From contig JAJHTX010000005.1 of assembly GCA_032164295.1 (NCBI GenBank), positions 2,914,001 to 2,978,000 of the forward strand: 64,000 nt of DNA, in the 5' to 3' direction. The stretch comes from Inonotus obliquus (lineage: Eukaryota; Basidiomycota; Agaricomycetes; Hymenochaetales; Hymenochaetaceae). The position numbers and the translations under genes were made by a program. Shown one piece after another: positions 1 to 12,402 of the stretch. Below the pieces are notes generated by a model, which saw only the letters and a list, made by a program, of their open reading frames with translations, searched no databases and was not told the DNA's origin. Position 1 is the stretch's first letter. Every line of letters begins with the position of its first letter.

Positions 1-641
1 TGTCGTGGTTCTTCCAAAATGATCGAAGCTATAACGAGAGATGAGTGAAAGCACTTACAGCGTGAACCTGCAACTCACGAGATCTCAAACCAATCATACG
101 TCGCGCGATGCAACAGATGATACTTGTCACACAGCTCTTGCGGCGTGATACCCTCTTTTAACGCCTGAGTCTCTGTCGCAGTCCCATACTCATCCGTGCC
201 ACATACGTACAACGTTCGTCGATTGCGTGTGCCTAATCAACAAATCAGACATGCGAACTTGAACGGCAAGGCTCGATGCGATCACGCACGATTATATCTG
301 TGATTCCATTTTAGCTCATTGCAAGGATAGAAGAGAATGAGATACGGACCTCGCGAAAACGTCAGCACTCAGCGTACTTCCAATAATGTTACCTTCATCC
401 CATATTCAGTTCAGCATTTTTTCGTCACACTGTCATCGTCGATTACTTACCAAGATGAGGTACATTATTGCAGTATGGCAAGGCAGATGTGACAAGAATG
501 TTCCTCTCTCCTTCTTTCGGGAGTCTATAGTAGATTACATGAGTGACTGCGCAACCCAAAATGCACATACTCTCACATCGGTTGTCCTTTGGGTGGTATC
601 TCGCGTAAAAGGCCTTCTGCCGATCTAATCTTTTGCGCCAT
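1..641 (-). CDS. MES1: Cytosolic methionyl-tRNA synthetase, N-terminal part (partial)
   Basis: Charges tRNA-Met with methionine, a class I aminoacyl-tRNA synthetase. The gene runs off the left edge, so only the start of the catalytic domain is present. Exons read 641-577, 524-451, 392-350, 297-290, 232-79 and 28-1. The spliced product contains [18 protein letters not shown], whose HLGN is the class I HIGH-type ATP signature, then [37 protein letters not shown] and a [17 protein letters not shown] block, all typical of eukaryotic MetRS. Phases agree through an 8-nt microexon. The ATG at 641 is the first in-frame methionine before [17 protein letters not shown], but the frame stays open upstream, so an earlier exon with an N-terminal extension is possible. 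Family assignment is firm; the start is tentative. Confidence 0.93.
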
Positions 642-1106
642 GTCTGTTGCTTTGACGAAACCAACTATTGTACTACGCGTTGACTGCGTGGCGGGACACC
701 TCCGTCCAGAAACAGGATTACCTAACTATATGCGCGATCCAGATTCCGCTGCCTCCGATATACGCTTCAAGCACACGACAAAAGCGACTTCAAGTATCAG
801 TTAGAGGTGTGAGATCTTGTTGTCAGAGAACAGTTATGATAAGGGGAGTAACACGTCGAGATGCAAGAAGATATGAAAAAGCAGTCATCAACCAGAATTT
901 CGCCGAGTATGACTCACTCGACGGATTACATAAGCGACACTAAGAAGTGGCAAAGGGTCAAAACGAAACAAGATCAACCAAAGAAATACATGACAGAAGG
1001 TATACTCAAAAAAAAAAAACCTCCATGAGATACATAGTAATACAACAAATAAATCAAAGTCCGGAATCATAACTTAGATCGTAGCACGTCGTCATATTCG
1101 TAATTA
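642..1106. other. Intergenic, MetRS 5' side / I-BAR gene 3' side
   Basis: Short spacer between two minus-strand genes. It holds an A-run near 1008-1019 and no convincing coding signal. It should contain the MetRS promoter and the 3' UTR of the I-BAR-like gene. Confidence 0.5.
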
Positions 1107-3834
1107 TCATCGCCTCCCGAAGCTAATCTTCCGCGGTCGTACGTTACTGATTCCCCCAGTGCTATCTTGCTCGAGATACGCAACTGGGCCACCTTGAATG
1201 CCCGCGCCGACGCCATATGGTTTCTTGGAGTCCGAGGAGGTGAAGGCATTCCCTACGACAGGCATGCTAAGGCGGCGCATCCAGCCCTTCGGCTTCTCCT
1301 TTTGTACTCGAGGCTGCCCTACGACTTGCACATGAGGATGAGGGCTACTATATTGCGACGCGGAGCACGTCTGACATCCGCAATATGGCGCATGATCAGG
1401 TTTCGATGATGGATTCGAAGTCGAAGAGGAAGATGAAGGAGAGGCTGACAAAGCTAGAGGTTCGCCATAGGCCGACGAAGGTCTAGGTGCCGTCTCGCCA
1501 GCACCACTGTGTGATGGGGCGAGGTTGACCATGCTATAGCTATGTTGTGGGTGTGCACGAACCCCAGTGGCTCCGGATCTTGAGGGTGCTGCGCTGTTAA
1601 GTGCCCGAAGCCGCTCTCTCTCGCGTTCCAACTCCTTTGCCTGCATCTCGATCTCGCGCTCGCGAGCTCGTAATGCCTGAGCTTGCTCGCGACGCTCCAA
1701 GTCTTCCAGTTCTTCAAGACGTCGCCTACGCTTCATTATATCAACCTCAGATAGCGTCATGTTTGATGAATTTGATGCGTTTCCTTGGCCTGCTTGCGTA
1801 GAGGCGAGATTGTCATCTTTCTTGACATCCGAACCACTAACTTGTCTGGAGCGATCTGAAGTAGGGAATGCATGGCCTGTGTTTCGAGGTGAAAGAGGTG
1901 CAGTATCCGGGTTCGTTGAAGGCACATAACGACTAGCAAGATCGGCCACCTTGTTTGGAAGACGAGGTATATCACGCTCCCGAAGTGGGGTTGGCGAGGA
2001 TACATCCTATGGAGAATAAGATTAGGTAAACGCCGGAGGGAAGACCAGTGATTAATTACCCCGCGTCCCCACTTGTCACGCATCGAAGCAACAATGCTGT
2101 TCCTGCTCATAACGGACTCGGTTCTTTCGATATTTCCTGAAAGCTTACGTTCCTGTACACCAATTTCATTCGCACCAGGAGGCACGCCATCACCTCTGCG
2201 ATACCGCGGTGACTGAGGACGTTCTGGAGGTTTGATCTTTATGGTATCATCGTCATCAGGCTGCCCTGGATCAGGACTCGCTGAGATAGATGTTGCTGAA
2301 GGTTGGCTCTGACCACTCGTTCGGGAGCGATCACTCTCATCAGTTAACGAAGAGTTAGTCTGCTCTGTCGACGATTCATGTCGCTTGGATGAGTCTGATG
2401 CAGTGGTCTGCTGGTCAGACTTGTTGCCGGACGTGTTCGTCTCTCCTGATCTATCAGAAATAGATCTTTGTCTTTCACCCTCAGATGTCGCAGTGTCTTC
2501 TGTGGTCGACCTGGCAAGCGGAGACGAGGGAAGCTGGTTCATTGAGGGAAGGGGGAAGTGAGTAGGTGGTGTTGGAAACGACGAAAGTGATTCAATCGAC
2601 CGAACAGAATCAGTGTTCAGTTTTCCAAGCGACACAGGAAAAAAAGCAGTCGGTGGCGGTCCAACGGATTGCGAGCGGCTTGGTAGTGATGGAGGCGCCG
2701 AAGGTGAGTTCGATAAACTCTGGTAAGAAGTCATAGATAGTGGTGGTGGTGTCGAGATGCCCAGGCTAGTTGCAGATGCGTATCCATGTGCTGGAGAACG
2801 ATGTACAGGCGAGTCCGTTTCCGTAGATCCAGAAACAGCCTTTCCAACGCGAACGCCCATCTCGTCAACCGCACCGTTAACATCTTTCTCAACCGCAGGC
2901 GTGTTCCCATTTCCACCATTTTTGTCGTCGTTATCATCCGGCACATTCAACATCCACCCGCCTTCGAGATAAGCGCGGCATTCGCCTATACGGCCGATCA
3001 CAGGCGCGAACTTTCGTACACAGTCACATGCGCGAGTCCATTCTGCATCTGCAGCGCGGGAGAGACTTGAAGCGACGTGGTACAGTGTAGCATTATGTCG
3101 CTGAGTGACGAATAACGCATGATTGCTACCGACAGACAGAAGTATAAGCGAGAGTAAAACATACAGAGAATTTATAAGCTCACTATCTCTCTTGAGACAT
3201 CTCTGGTCCGACCGCGCTGAGCAAGTTTACATATCGAGAATGTTCTTCACCCGCATCTCGGTCTTTCTTCTTGGCTTTCTTCTCGTACGCAAGGCCTGAG
3301 AAAGTTATAAATAGGTCCAATGCAACGATGCAACGAACAGTACCGACCAGCTTGCTTAATCTTCGCATTTGCCACACTGATCTTTTCGTCATGGTTCCGT
3401 TCTTCTTTCTTTAGAGTAACAAGTTAGTAAGTGATGGCCGACTTGGAGGGGACCAAATGACGTACGGCGAGCTTCTTGAACCACTTTTTCAGATCACTGC
3501 TAACTCCCTCACATTCCTTGTCTACTACCTTCACAAACTTGGAATCTACCTCCGCAAGTGACTCCAGCAGACTTGCTACAGCGCTTAAAGCATTGCCTAA
3601 GAATTATGCAGTTGAGATTAGCATATAACAACGCTCCAGGACGAACTCACCAGCTAGCCCATTGGTAGCCTTTAATCCCACGGCATCCTTGAGGGAACGT
3701 GCCAGCTTCTTCTGTACCATTGCAAGAGCCTCTGCAGCCTGACAATAATCGTTGAACGCGTTCACAATAGTCTCAAGTGCCTTGCATGACTTGTGAATAT
3801 CAGCGCGTTCGATAAGCGGCACATTCGCCGCCAT
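1107..3834 (-). CDS. I-BAR/IMD-like (Ivy1-type) membrane-binding protein
   Basis: Six exons: 3834-3651, 3596-3466, 3408-3348, 3295-3184, 3125-2060 and 2006-1107, together exactly 817 codons plus stop. Roughly the first 230 residues are helical (KSCKALETIVNAFNDYCQAA, EVDSKFVKVVDKECEGVSSD, KEERNHDEKISVANAKIKQA, YNHALFVTQRHNATLYHVAS) and resemble the IMD/inverse-BAR fold of fungal Ivy1-type proteins, which bind curved or anionic membranes at the vacuole or plasma membrane. The remainder is a low-complexity Ser/Pro/Thr tail. It ends in a strongly predicted coiled coil (MKRRRRLEELEDLERREQAQ onward), a cysteine motif APYCGCQTCSASQY and a basic C-terminus. The start is the only ATG before the helical domain. 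Family call rests on the helical pattern by eye; another BAR-like fold is possible. Confidence 0.7.
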
Positions 3835-5166
3835 ATTGGTTAAGGATGTTGCGCGTCGTGAGATACACCGTCAAGAAGTTGCGAGCGAGAACGATATGAT
3901 GCTACCGTGTCGGCGGTCACGGCTGCGGAGGCCAGTGACCGAGGAAGTTGGATTCCAAGTTGGAACTTAGGGGCACGTTGTCAGACCATTTACTGATCGA
4001 CGCCCGGATATAGCAATCCTTGACTCAGGCTCCGATCATAGCTCCGATCATACACACATAGGTGCACTTATAGGATTGAAGTAATCTATCCGATTTATAG
4101 GTACATACCCACCGCTTGCGACACACTGCAAGCTAGCAAGACTCTCGCAGACATTATCATAGACATCTCATATTGCAATCCGGCTGGTTAACCCACATCC
4201 GTGAAGCTGAAGAGCTCCTAGGTACACCCTTCACTGGCTTTAACGGTTTCGACTGAGAGTGATGCCTACCCGTATGCGGTGGAGGTTTGTCGAGCAATCC
4301 GCAACGGCATCAGTTGCGAATGGATGGTCAGGGACCGAGACGAGCGGAGACGCGGAAACACTATCCGATCCGACGGCTCAGGGATAACAAAGTGCCATTT
4401 ATTCGACACAAACGTCTGGCCCACAGCTGCTCGAATCTTCAGCGCTTCTCCCCGCATTATTCATTGTCATAAATGAGACCAGTAGCAAGACGTGTCTGGA
4501 ATTCACGACCAGCCACTTTGGTAGGGAGAATCCCACTGCGAAAGCCGCGCATCGCAATTCGGTCGAGCTTCCACCAAGCTGACCACGGAAGAGCCAAATT
4601 TGCCGGCCTTTGTCGAGTTCCGCGAAGCAGCGTTGCAGAGGCATGAGCCAAGCAAGCGTAATTGGCGTCTATAAAAGCTCCCCGAAGCCTGCTAAGCTGT
4701 AAGTGGAAACGACGGTCGCGAATGTTGGGATCAGCAGTCAGACACTCAAGTCCAAGCTCCCAGTCCTATCCTATTAAGACGTCCAAGGCTTCTAGATTAG
4801 AAACAGAGAGCGGAATCTTCACCCGAGACGATGTAGGATCAGATAAGCATGTACGCCCGCGCCAAGAGTGCAGAGCTCAGCGGCCTAGACGAAAGAGTAG
4901 TGGAGCTCATGGGAGCCCTTGCAAGTTGTTTTGTTTTGATGCTCTTCAGGCAGACGCGGTTACCAATAATGTTGAGCAAAATGATGGTAAAAAAGAACAA
5001 GAGATGTGGGAAAGGCACGTTGTCCCGAAAGGCGATATCATGTCACGCGTGTTCGGACTTGCCCGTCCTTCGCGCCTTTAGCCACCGACTTTCTTGTCGT
5101 CCACCCTCATCCCGCTCGCCGCCGCCAGCGTTCACAGTGGTCGATAGCACAGTGCCGGATACCGGC
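3835..5166. other. Divergent intergenic region, I-BAR gene / MED19
   Basis: About 1.3 kb between divergent genes, so it should hold both promoters. Open frames exist (for example minus 4457-4651 and plus 4849-5166), but none has a recognisable domain or intron pattern. The plus frame from 4849 runs into MED19 without a stop. I treat it as chance because its composition is unlike MED19 and family members start near the MDINN methionine. Confidence 0.5.
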
Positions 5167-6568
5167 ATGGACATTAACAACACTGAGGAATCCGTAACAA
5201 AAGAGGACTCGCATGTAAACGCAGAAGCTGGTCCGTCGTCACTTCCCGATGTGCCGGTGGTCTTTCTTCCGCCTCCAGGTGCGTCACATTTGGCCTACCA
5301 CTTATATCTTTTCCGGACTGATTTTTCTCTTTTCTTTGACAAGTTCTGCCTAGGCGCAAGGCACCTCTTGATAGCACGCAAGATCTCATTTCGCGTTTTC
5401 AACTATTACGCTCATATGACAAGTATGTGCGACCATACGTCCATCCAACGAGTTCCGGAGAAGGCTCGTCGGTCTCTGTCCCTGGAAATACGCGATTTCA
5501 TTCTCCTGGACTCGTACAATCCGTTTCAACGCCAGGAGTCGTTGACAAAGGGAAGGGTAGAGAAGTCCCTTTGCCAGCTGGCTCTTTGTCAATGAGTGCT
5601 GCTACTCCAGGTGTAGATGGTGGCGACGGGGATGATGGAGAAGAGGAAGGGGTGAAGGGAGATAGGAAGCAGAAGAACAGTTACAGACATTTAATAAGGG
5701 GCATTCCTGGTATGCATCACTACTCGTCTCACGGTTGGTGAACGGTTGATTTTCTCCTTCCAGGTAAACACTCGACAAAAAAGGACGATTTCCTACAGAC
5801 TATGATGCTTGTTCCACCCAAGCAGCAGCTACAGATTTCGAAGTTCGACCCAAGAACTCAACGTGAAGCATTTGCAGTTAGTTTAGAAGGGCTAAAAGGG
5901 GTATGACTTTTCTTTCTTACAGAAAAACTTGCAATCGCTGACAATCAAATGGTAGTGGAGCATTAATGTACTCGTGGCTGAATCACCCCAAGCGCGTGAG
6001 GATCGCAAGAAGAGGGTTCGTGAAAACCGGGCAAATTCGTGTGGCTCTGGTACTGACCATGTCAGCAGAAGGAGCTTAAGAAACTTGCAAAAGCGCAAGC
6101 ACAGGCAGTTCAGGCCGGCATCCCTCTTCCAGGCGCATTCTCAGCGGTTGCAGCTCCCGCTGCTTCGACACCCGGCATTCGCCGTCCGCAAACACCAGCG
6201 TCTGCTGGTGTGACGGGCGTGGGGACACCGCGACCTCAAGGACCTGGTCCAGGTCCGCCAACTGGTTCAGCGACAGGTGCTGGACCCCCACGTTCGGCTA
6301 CTCCGTTACAGCGTCCCGGTAGTCGAGCGAAGAAAAGAGAATTGGAAGTTGATGGGCTGCCTAACGGCAATGTTGGCGCGATGTGGCCTCCACCAGGTAG
6401 TGCGGGCTCTGCGGGTGTACCAAGACCAGCTAAGCGACCGAGGACGGTTAGCATTGAACCTTTTGCCTTTTTCTCTTGAGAATTCTAACTTGGTTTTAGG
6501 AGGGAACTGCGCATCAGATTGGCCTGCCTAGTATACCTCAACAGCAGCCTACACCGCAAGGCGTTTAA
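5167..6568 (+). CDS. MED19: Mediator complex subunit 19 (Rox3)
   Basis: Subunit of the Mediator head module that relays activator signals to RNA polymerase II in the nucleus. Exons 5167-5278, 5344-5709, 5764-5900, 5956-6015, 6069-6446 and 6500-6568 give 373 codons plus stop with consistent phases. The conserved core reads HLIRGIPGKHSTKKDDFLQT, MMLVPPKQQLQISKFDPRTQ and REAFAVSLEGLKGWSINVLV, then AESPQAREDRKKRKELKKLA, the signature stretch of fungal Med19. An N-terminal helix, TQDLISRFQLLRSYDKYVRP, precedes it. The C-terminal third is Pro/Gly/Ala-rich and contains two basic nuclear-localisation-like clusters (SRAKKREL, AKRPRT). Confidence 0.9.
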
Positions 6569-7079
6569 GGTTACTGAGCCTGATTGACTATGTATACAAG
6601 CTCCTTGTTTCTCCAGCTTTCTTTTCATCCTGGGTCTTCTACTGTTATTTGTAGCAATATCTCACAACCATAGCATGACTTTTTACGTTTTGTCCACCCA
6701 TAACTACTCACTTCCGTCGCTCTCGCGCTCCATTCCCTCTCCGGCTGCCGCGACGCGCAGCTCGATTGCTCCCCCCCTCGCCGACACACCTAACTTTGCA
6801 CAATTTACTGTATTTTTCTGTCATCGCACCTGACAGATGCATTTCCGTCTTTGCTACACGCAACAGAAGTTGCGGTCTAGATACAAAATGGCTGTATTGT
6901 ATATACATAGCTGTCTATTGGCACTCCTCTAGAGTCTTTGAAATCTACCTGCTCTCGCTTTCACTTCAGAGTTCTGAAGACGGTTCGATATTGGGTGTGT
7001 TATGTAAGACGCGAATATGATGCCCACCATGATCGCGTCAGCTTGGCGCGTGCGATGGCAATTGTAAGCCGCTCACGCC
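6569..7079. other. Intergenic, MED19 3' / OPT 5'
   Basis: Tandem plus-strand genes flank this spacer. It is pyrimidine-rich near 6700-6790 and has no recognisable gene or RNA. It should contain the MED19 3' UTR and the promoter of the transporter. Confidence 0.5.
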
Positions 7080-9888
7080 ATGGCTAGTAGACATGGTTCC
7101 TTCTCAAGTCGAGCGTCCATGAATTTGCACAAACTTAGGAGGTATGAACATGGAAATCTATTGAGATTGTCTGAATTTCTGACAAAAATGATGGTGAAAT
7201 TATAGCCTACTGGCTCCTGAGCATGACGAAAGCGCGGGGTCTGTACGCCCAGAGTTCACAGTTAGAGATAACCTTTTGGGCATTTTGAACGCATTGGCTC
7301 ATATGAATGTACCGTTAGTTTCGTGCGGTAGTTATCGGCCTGGCAATAGGATGCTTGCTATGCTTTACCAACTTGTACTTTGGGTTGCAGACGGGATGGA
7401 TAAGCATGTGAGTCCCCTCAGTGTCTTGACTAACTACTACTTACGCTAGAAATCGATAGGATGTCACTGCAGTCTGCTTTGGTTGGATACTTGATATCTC
7501 TGCTGCTCCCGAAGCCAATTTCGCCGCAAGAGAATGTCGTGCTGCAGACCACTGCGACCGCCACGGGGACTGTACGTTCCTGAAGACTGAGGAACTTCCT
7601 GCACATACGCTGATCAGGAGCTGTTGTAGATGCCGTTGGCAGCAGGATTCGTTGGTATCCTACCGGCACTGGCTGTACTCGATCCATCTAAAGATGGATC
7701 GCCGCCGATAGAGCTGACATGGATGAAAGCGATACTATGGTCGTTTGCAGTTGCTTTCTTCGGGTAAAGACACGTTCACCCAAATTCTCCGACGAAAGCG
7801 TAATCGGCTGAACTGACGTTACGTATCTAGGGTCTTCCTTTCACCTCCCCTCCGAAAGCAAGTGGCAAGTACAACTCAATTATGTGTTCGTGTATACGAT
7901 CTTAAAGATATTCTGGTAGATAATTGAGGAACAATTACCTTTTCCCTCTGGAACGGCCACCGCACAGCTGATTTCCGTTCTTCACGATGTCCCCCCGCCT
8001 AGTACGAATAGACCGACTGACTCGCTACGCCACAGACAGGGTTATGCCGCACTTCAGCCGGACGAGGATGCTCGAACGGAAGAGGCTATAGTTGTCAGTG
8101 CTGATGATGAGCCTAGCCAAGAAGAGCGGGAAGCCGTCAGAAAGAACGGGTGGGTAGCTTTGGGGGGCAGCTTCACGGCATCCGCAGCTATGACGGTGAA
8201 GCGCAATTTCCATTGTTTTTCTTTATCCTTGAATTTATTTGTTCTTTCTGGAATAGTTGCTCGCATACTTCTTTCCGGTCGTGTTCGCGGTCCCTCTTTT
8301 CGGGAGTAACTTGGCGCAAAACTGGTTATGGACCTTTACGCCTAGTTTATCTTATGTTGGCCAGGGTGTGATAATGGGATTCTCGACAGCGCTGAGCATG
8401 AACCTGGTACCTTTCTTACATCTCTTCGGAGGCTGACTACTCACTGCAATACAAGGGCATGATAGTAGGGTGGGCAGTACTATCCCCCCTCTCAAAGTAC
8501 AAGGGCTGGGCTCCTGGTCCGGTTGGGGACATGACGACAGGGGCGAGGGGATGGATCCTTTGGACGGCTTTGGCAGTCATGGTATCAGATAGTATTGTGT
8601 CCCTGCTTCCAGTCGTGCGTGAGGTGCTCAGCAAGGCTGCCGCGGTAGTCAGCAAGCGGGAAGGATTCGTGCCGCTCCCGCGTACGCCCCTAACCGGTGA
8701 CTTCCCTGAAATCGCGCAAGTAGAAGATGTATACATTGATAGCGAAGGTTCGAAAGATACAGAAACGTCCGATCGTTTGGTGCCCACGAAATGGGTGGCA
8801 TACGGCCTCTTTCTCTCCATTGTTCTTGGGACTATACTCGTCTGGGTCGTCTTTGGTGATGAGGGAATCAAGCCGTGGGCATCGGCCATAGGCTTCTTGA
8901 TGGGAGGAATGCTCAGTTTGCTCGGGTGCGCAGATGTGATCAATCAATCGCAGTCATGAAGAGTGGACAAGATGGGTACTGATTACACCGAACTTTCGTT
9001 AGCGTGCGCGCTTTGGGTGAAACGGACCTGAATCCCGTCAGCGGGCTCGGGAAGGTCAGTCAACTGGTCTTCGCTTTTATTCAGCCGGGAAACGTGGTGG
9101 CCAACATCATAGCCGGCGGAGTAGCAGAAGCTGGAGCTCAACAGTAAGATTGGTCTGGAATCGAAGTATCTCCGGACCTGATCTTTAATGACTCTATAAC
9201 CAGGGCGGGGGACCTCATGCAAGACCTCAAAACAGGGCATCTTCTACGTGCATCGCCAAGGGCGCAGTTTTACGGCCAGCTCATCGGTTCAGGAGTCAGC
9301 ATCGTCGTGACTGCTACTGCATACAGTCTCTACACGCGTGCTTACCCCATCCCTGGCCCCACCTTTCCGGCGCCAACAGCCTACGTATGGTTAAGTCTCG
9401 CTCGACTGTTGAGTAAGCCCTATTATTACTGCAATCAAGTTGTTCTTGTTAACAATGGACTCCTGTTCCAAGGAAATGGCCACCTACCTGAGCAGAGCGG
9501 GACTTTCATGCTCAGCTTCGCGCTTCTCTTTTCGGTAATCTCCTTCATGAAGACCTCTAAGCGCACAGCTTCGATTGCGCGCTGGTTTCCATCTGGGGTC
9601 GCCTTCGCGATTGGATTTCTCAACACACCCGCCTTTAGTATAGCTCGACTTATCGGCGGTATAGCTGAACTGATCTATCACCGACGACTTGCCGCTCGTG
9701 CTCGCACCGAGGGAAAGGATCCAAATAGCGTGAGTGATATCCACCTGATTGTTGTCGCCAGTGGCTTCGTTCTTGGCGAGGGTGTCGTAAGTATCGTCTC
9801 ACTCGTTCTGAGAACATGTGGGGTTGGTGTCGCCAGTTGTTGGGGCTGCGTGACTGGGACATGCGCGGGTTGTCCTGCTTTGGCATAG
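7080..9888 (+). CDS. OPT-family oligopeptide transporter (YGL114W-like)
   Basis: Proton-coupled transporter of the OPT superfamily, closest in motif order to the yeast YGL114W group rather than the OPT1 tetrapeptide group; substrate unknown. Twelve exons give 715 aa: 7080-7141, 7206-7260, 7319-7407, 7460-7571, 7630-7763, 7831-7864, 7920-8195, 8257-8406, 8456-8925, 9003-9143, 9204-9412, 9473-9888. Family blocks seen are CLLCFTNLYFGLQTGWISMM, QENVVLQTTATATGTMPLAA, EEQLPFPSGTATAQLI, ETDLNPVSGLGKVSQLVFAF and GDLMQDLKTGHLLRASPRAQ. Many hydrophobic segments surround them. The intron at 7865-7919 starts with GC (gcaagt) instead of GT. The protein ends in a Cys-rich tail, GVASCWGCVTGTCAGC. Start chosen because exon 1 splices in phase to the conserved EFTFRAVVIG block. 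Confidence 0.88.
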
Positions 9889-12081
9889 TCTCTATTTTTT
9901 TTACAATATCAATAGGTCATCGTGCTCTTTAAATCGCATTAGAAATGTACCGTAGCATCCTGCTGTCTATGCTGTCGTGTTTTGCAAATGTTAACAGGTG
10001 AGTTGCTCGTCACTTTTGCTCTGCACAGTTGGAATTGGGTACTTACCATGGTCGCACTTCGGGTTCAACGTTGATTTGCAGGCGTAAAAACCTCTCTGAT
10101 GAAGACTTTGGACATTCCTGATCCGCATCATGAAACACAGTTTCCCCTGGTGTGCGGCCTGGGATGTAAATCATTATCTTCTCCCGGATCGTCTCAGCCT
10201 AGAAAGGATCCCACGCGGGAAAAAACGAACATAGATCTCCACGCTTGCAATCTTAAGCTGGTTCGACATCCCGCTCAGCTTTCATGCCGTCTGTCTTCCA
10301 GTCCTATTCTTGCTGCTTGGTTGATCTTCAATGCATAGACTCGACGCGAACCGTCTATAGCCATGATTTGCGCTATCAAACTTGGAAATGAACCGAGAAT
10401 TAATGTAGCTTTTAAGGTGGCACGGCCCGTATAGGTCATCGACGATCAACGACTAAGCCAACGATGAACGACTCAATGTAAAGCGCGATTGTTGTATTCA
10501 CAGTTGCGTGGCATCGCTTATGCAACTATGTACTTATTCCAGAAAATCCAATCGTCTGGCGTTTGACTGCTTTATGCGTAACGAGGATCTGGTTGATATT
10601 TCTGCCTTTCATCTCGGAGGATTTCGGACACGAGCACGGGACGCAGTTCTTCACAGTCACAGTGAAGAGAGCAACAAAGCAACGGCCGTCGGAGACGCTG
10701 TAAATTTTGTTCTTTCTTCTTTTCATCTCGAGGTGGTAAAATAGTGGATAAACCATTCTCTCGAAGAATATGGAACAACGGCGTGCGCACGGGATGGTCT
10801 CGCTCTCTTCTTTTCCTTGTCTAGTGCGTCATGGAAGTCTTCATTTCACTTGCCGCTTTGCTGATCAGAAGATAGATAGGCTCTCTCAGATAAACGCCGC
10901 TATATAGGCCTCGTTTACTCCCATGTAATCGCCACCCTTAGATGTTTACCCCGATAAACTTTTCAATTTGCCCTTCCCTTTGAAACCCAGTCCATTCATT
11001 CGGGTACAAGCGCGGCAATGGTGAGCGTAAAAAAATCTCTCCTTCGATGATAACTCCAGAAGTTTGAGGGTTGCGGCAAGAGGTCGTCGTTCTTTCTTCT
11101 TTTGGTTCCCCCCTTGTCGACGGGTTCTCAGGCTTGCTGACGCGTGTTTCGGAAGCAGCTGCAATCGTTATGTCCGCCTTTAGTCGGTACCTCATCTCGC
11201 GAATATGCTCCGCGACCTCGTGCGGAGTGGTGTAGCGTGACCGTATGCTCCCTGTTCACACTTTTCATACTTCATGTGAACGCGCGTGAGTTCGTATTCA
11301 TTGTGGTGATTATATGGACATCATTTTCATGAGAAGACCTTTACATTAAATGCTTTATCTTACTTTGACAGTTCGTTGCGTTACGAAACAACACGGTCCG
11401 AGTGACGCTCATTTGCTTGCCGCGCGTTTATTGAATTCCAGAAGACAATCGGTCTCCCACAGGACGTGGTCAGGCTACTTCCTAATAATTTTTATCGTGT
11501 AAAATCACCTTCGTTTACTCACAATGCCATCTTACTCCACCCACTCTCCATGCTAAAGCCTCTTTAATGAACATACGAAGCTCCTCGCCATTGCAACGGA
11601 CCACATGCATCAATCAGCCTCGTTCAGGTAAGCGGGGCAAACTTTTATGGATTAGAATTTCATCTTTAACCTGCTGATCTACAGGGCGACGCCACGATCG
11701 ATTGATTTAAATTTACTCCATTGCTCCGGTAAATGGCGTGTATTAATCTTTACTGAGTCCGCCGTACTCTAATGGAGGTCGAATTTGGCTCTGCTTCGGA
11801 ACGGAAGTAGAACCTTACAAAAGGGTCCGTTCACGCCGCTCCGATAGAAGCAAGACTTTGTCCGCGAAGATGGAAGAATGATGGTATTCTACAAACGCAA
11901 TACAATGACAAGGTCGAGAAACAATTTTTGCATAGATACTGGCCCCCTCAACCACCCAAAAATGGAAATATTACTGGCGAGTTTATCGGTCGATTACTGC
12001 GAGACGTCACGTTTACTTATTTTTGTTTCTAGCCAGAAATTTCAATATCGGAATTATCCAGTACGAAAGCGAGTGAGAAAC
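9889..12081. other. Long intergenic stretch, possible orphan exon
   Basis: Mostly A+T-rich sequence without recognisable genes. The one candidate is a minus-strand open block at about 11233-10938, preceded by an acceptor-like cag, reading RYTTPHEVAEHIREMRYRLK and then a charged Ser/Thr-rich tail ending FIGVNI. It could be a distal exon of the zinc-cluster gene upstream on the same strand, or chance. I found no bridging exons between them. Confidence 0.3.
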
Positions 12082-12402
12082 TTACACTGGGACGTAAGAG
12101 CAGGCAAGATTGCGGCGAGCGCAGTTAGCGCATATATTCCTGCCATCACATTTCAACTTGCGGCCTGCGAAGGTTTCATCAGTGAGCGACAATCCTCGAG
12201 CAGATCTGGAACGCGTACCTCTGCAGAATTGGCAGGCCACCGGCGTTCGGCGCGGTACTCTTACGACTTGGTCGTCAGAGTCATCGTCATAATCGACGCT
12301 AGATGGATGTTGCGCCTGCGGATGAGCCGTGGGGCCATAATATCCATTACCATTCCACGGCATGGTGGTGGGAGTGGTGAATACCTGAGACGGGTTCGAC
12401 AT
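12082..12402 (-). CDS. Zn(II)2Cys6 binuclear-cluster transcription factor, apparently only the DNA-binding part
   Basis: Fungus-specific DNA-binding module. Exons 12402-12219 and 12164-12082 splice to an 88-residue product with the six cysteines spaced C-x2-C-x6-C-x5-C-x2-C-x6-C: ACQFCRGRKLKCDGRN then ICANCARRNLACSY. The intron lies just after the second cysteine. The frame stops at VPV directly after the cluster. A consensus-like donor (gtaagt) overlaps that stop, so the gene may continue. The only acceptor I could follow adds four residues and stops. A full-length regulator would normally have several hundred more residues, so this is either a truncated gene, a mini-regulator, or one whose later exons I could not find. 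Confidence 0.6.
   Translation of the reverse strand: MSNPSQVFTTPTTMPWNGNGYYGPTAHPQAQHPSSVDYDDDSDDQVVRVPRRTPVACQFCRGTRSRSARGLSLTDETFAGRKLKCDGRNICANCARRNLACSYVPV

Noticed and set aside
4849..5166. In-frame upstream extension of MED19
   Set aside because: Open by chance: composition is unlike Med19, and the start at 5167 fits the family and the exon phases.
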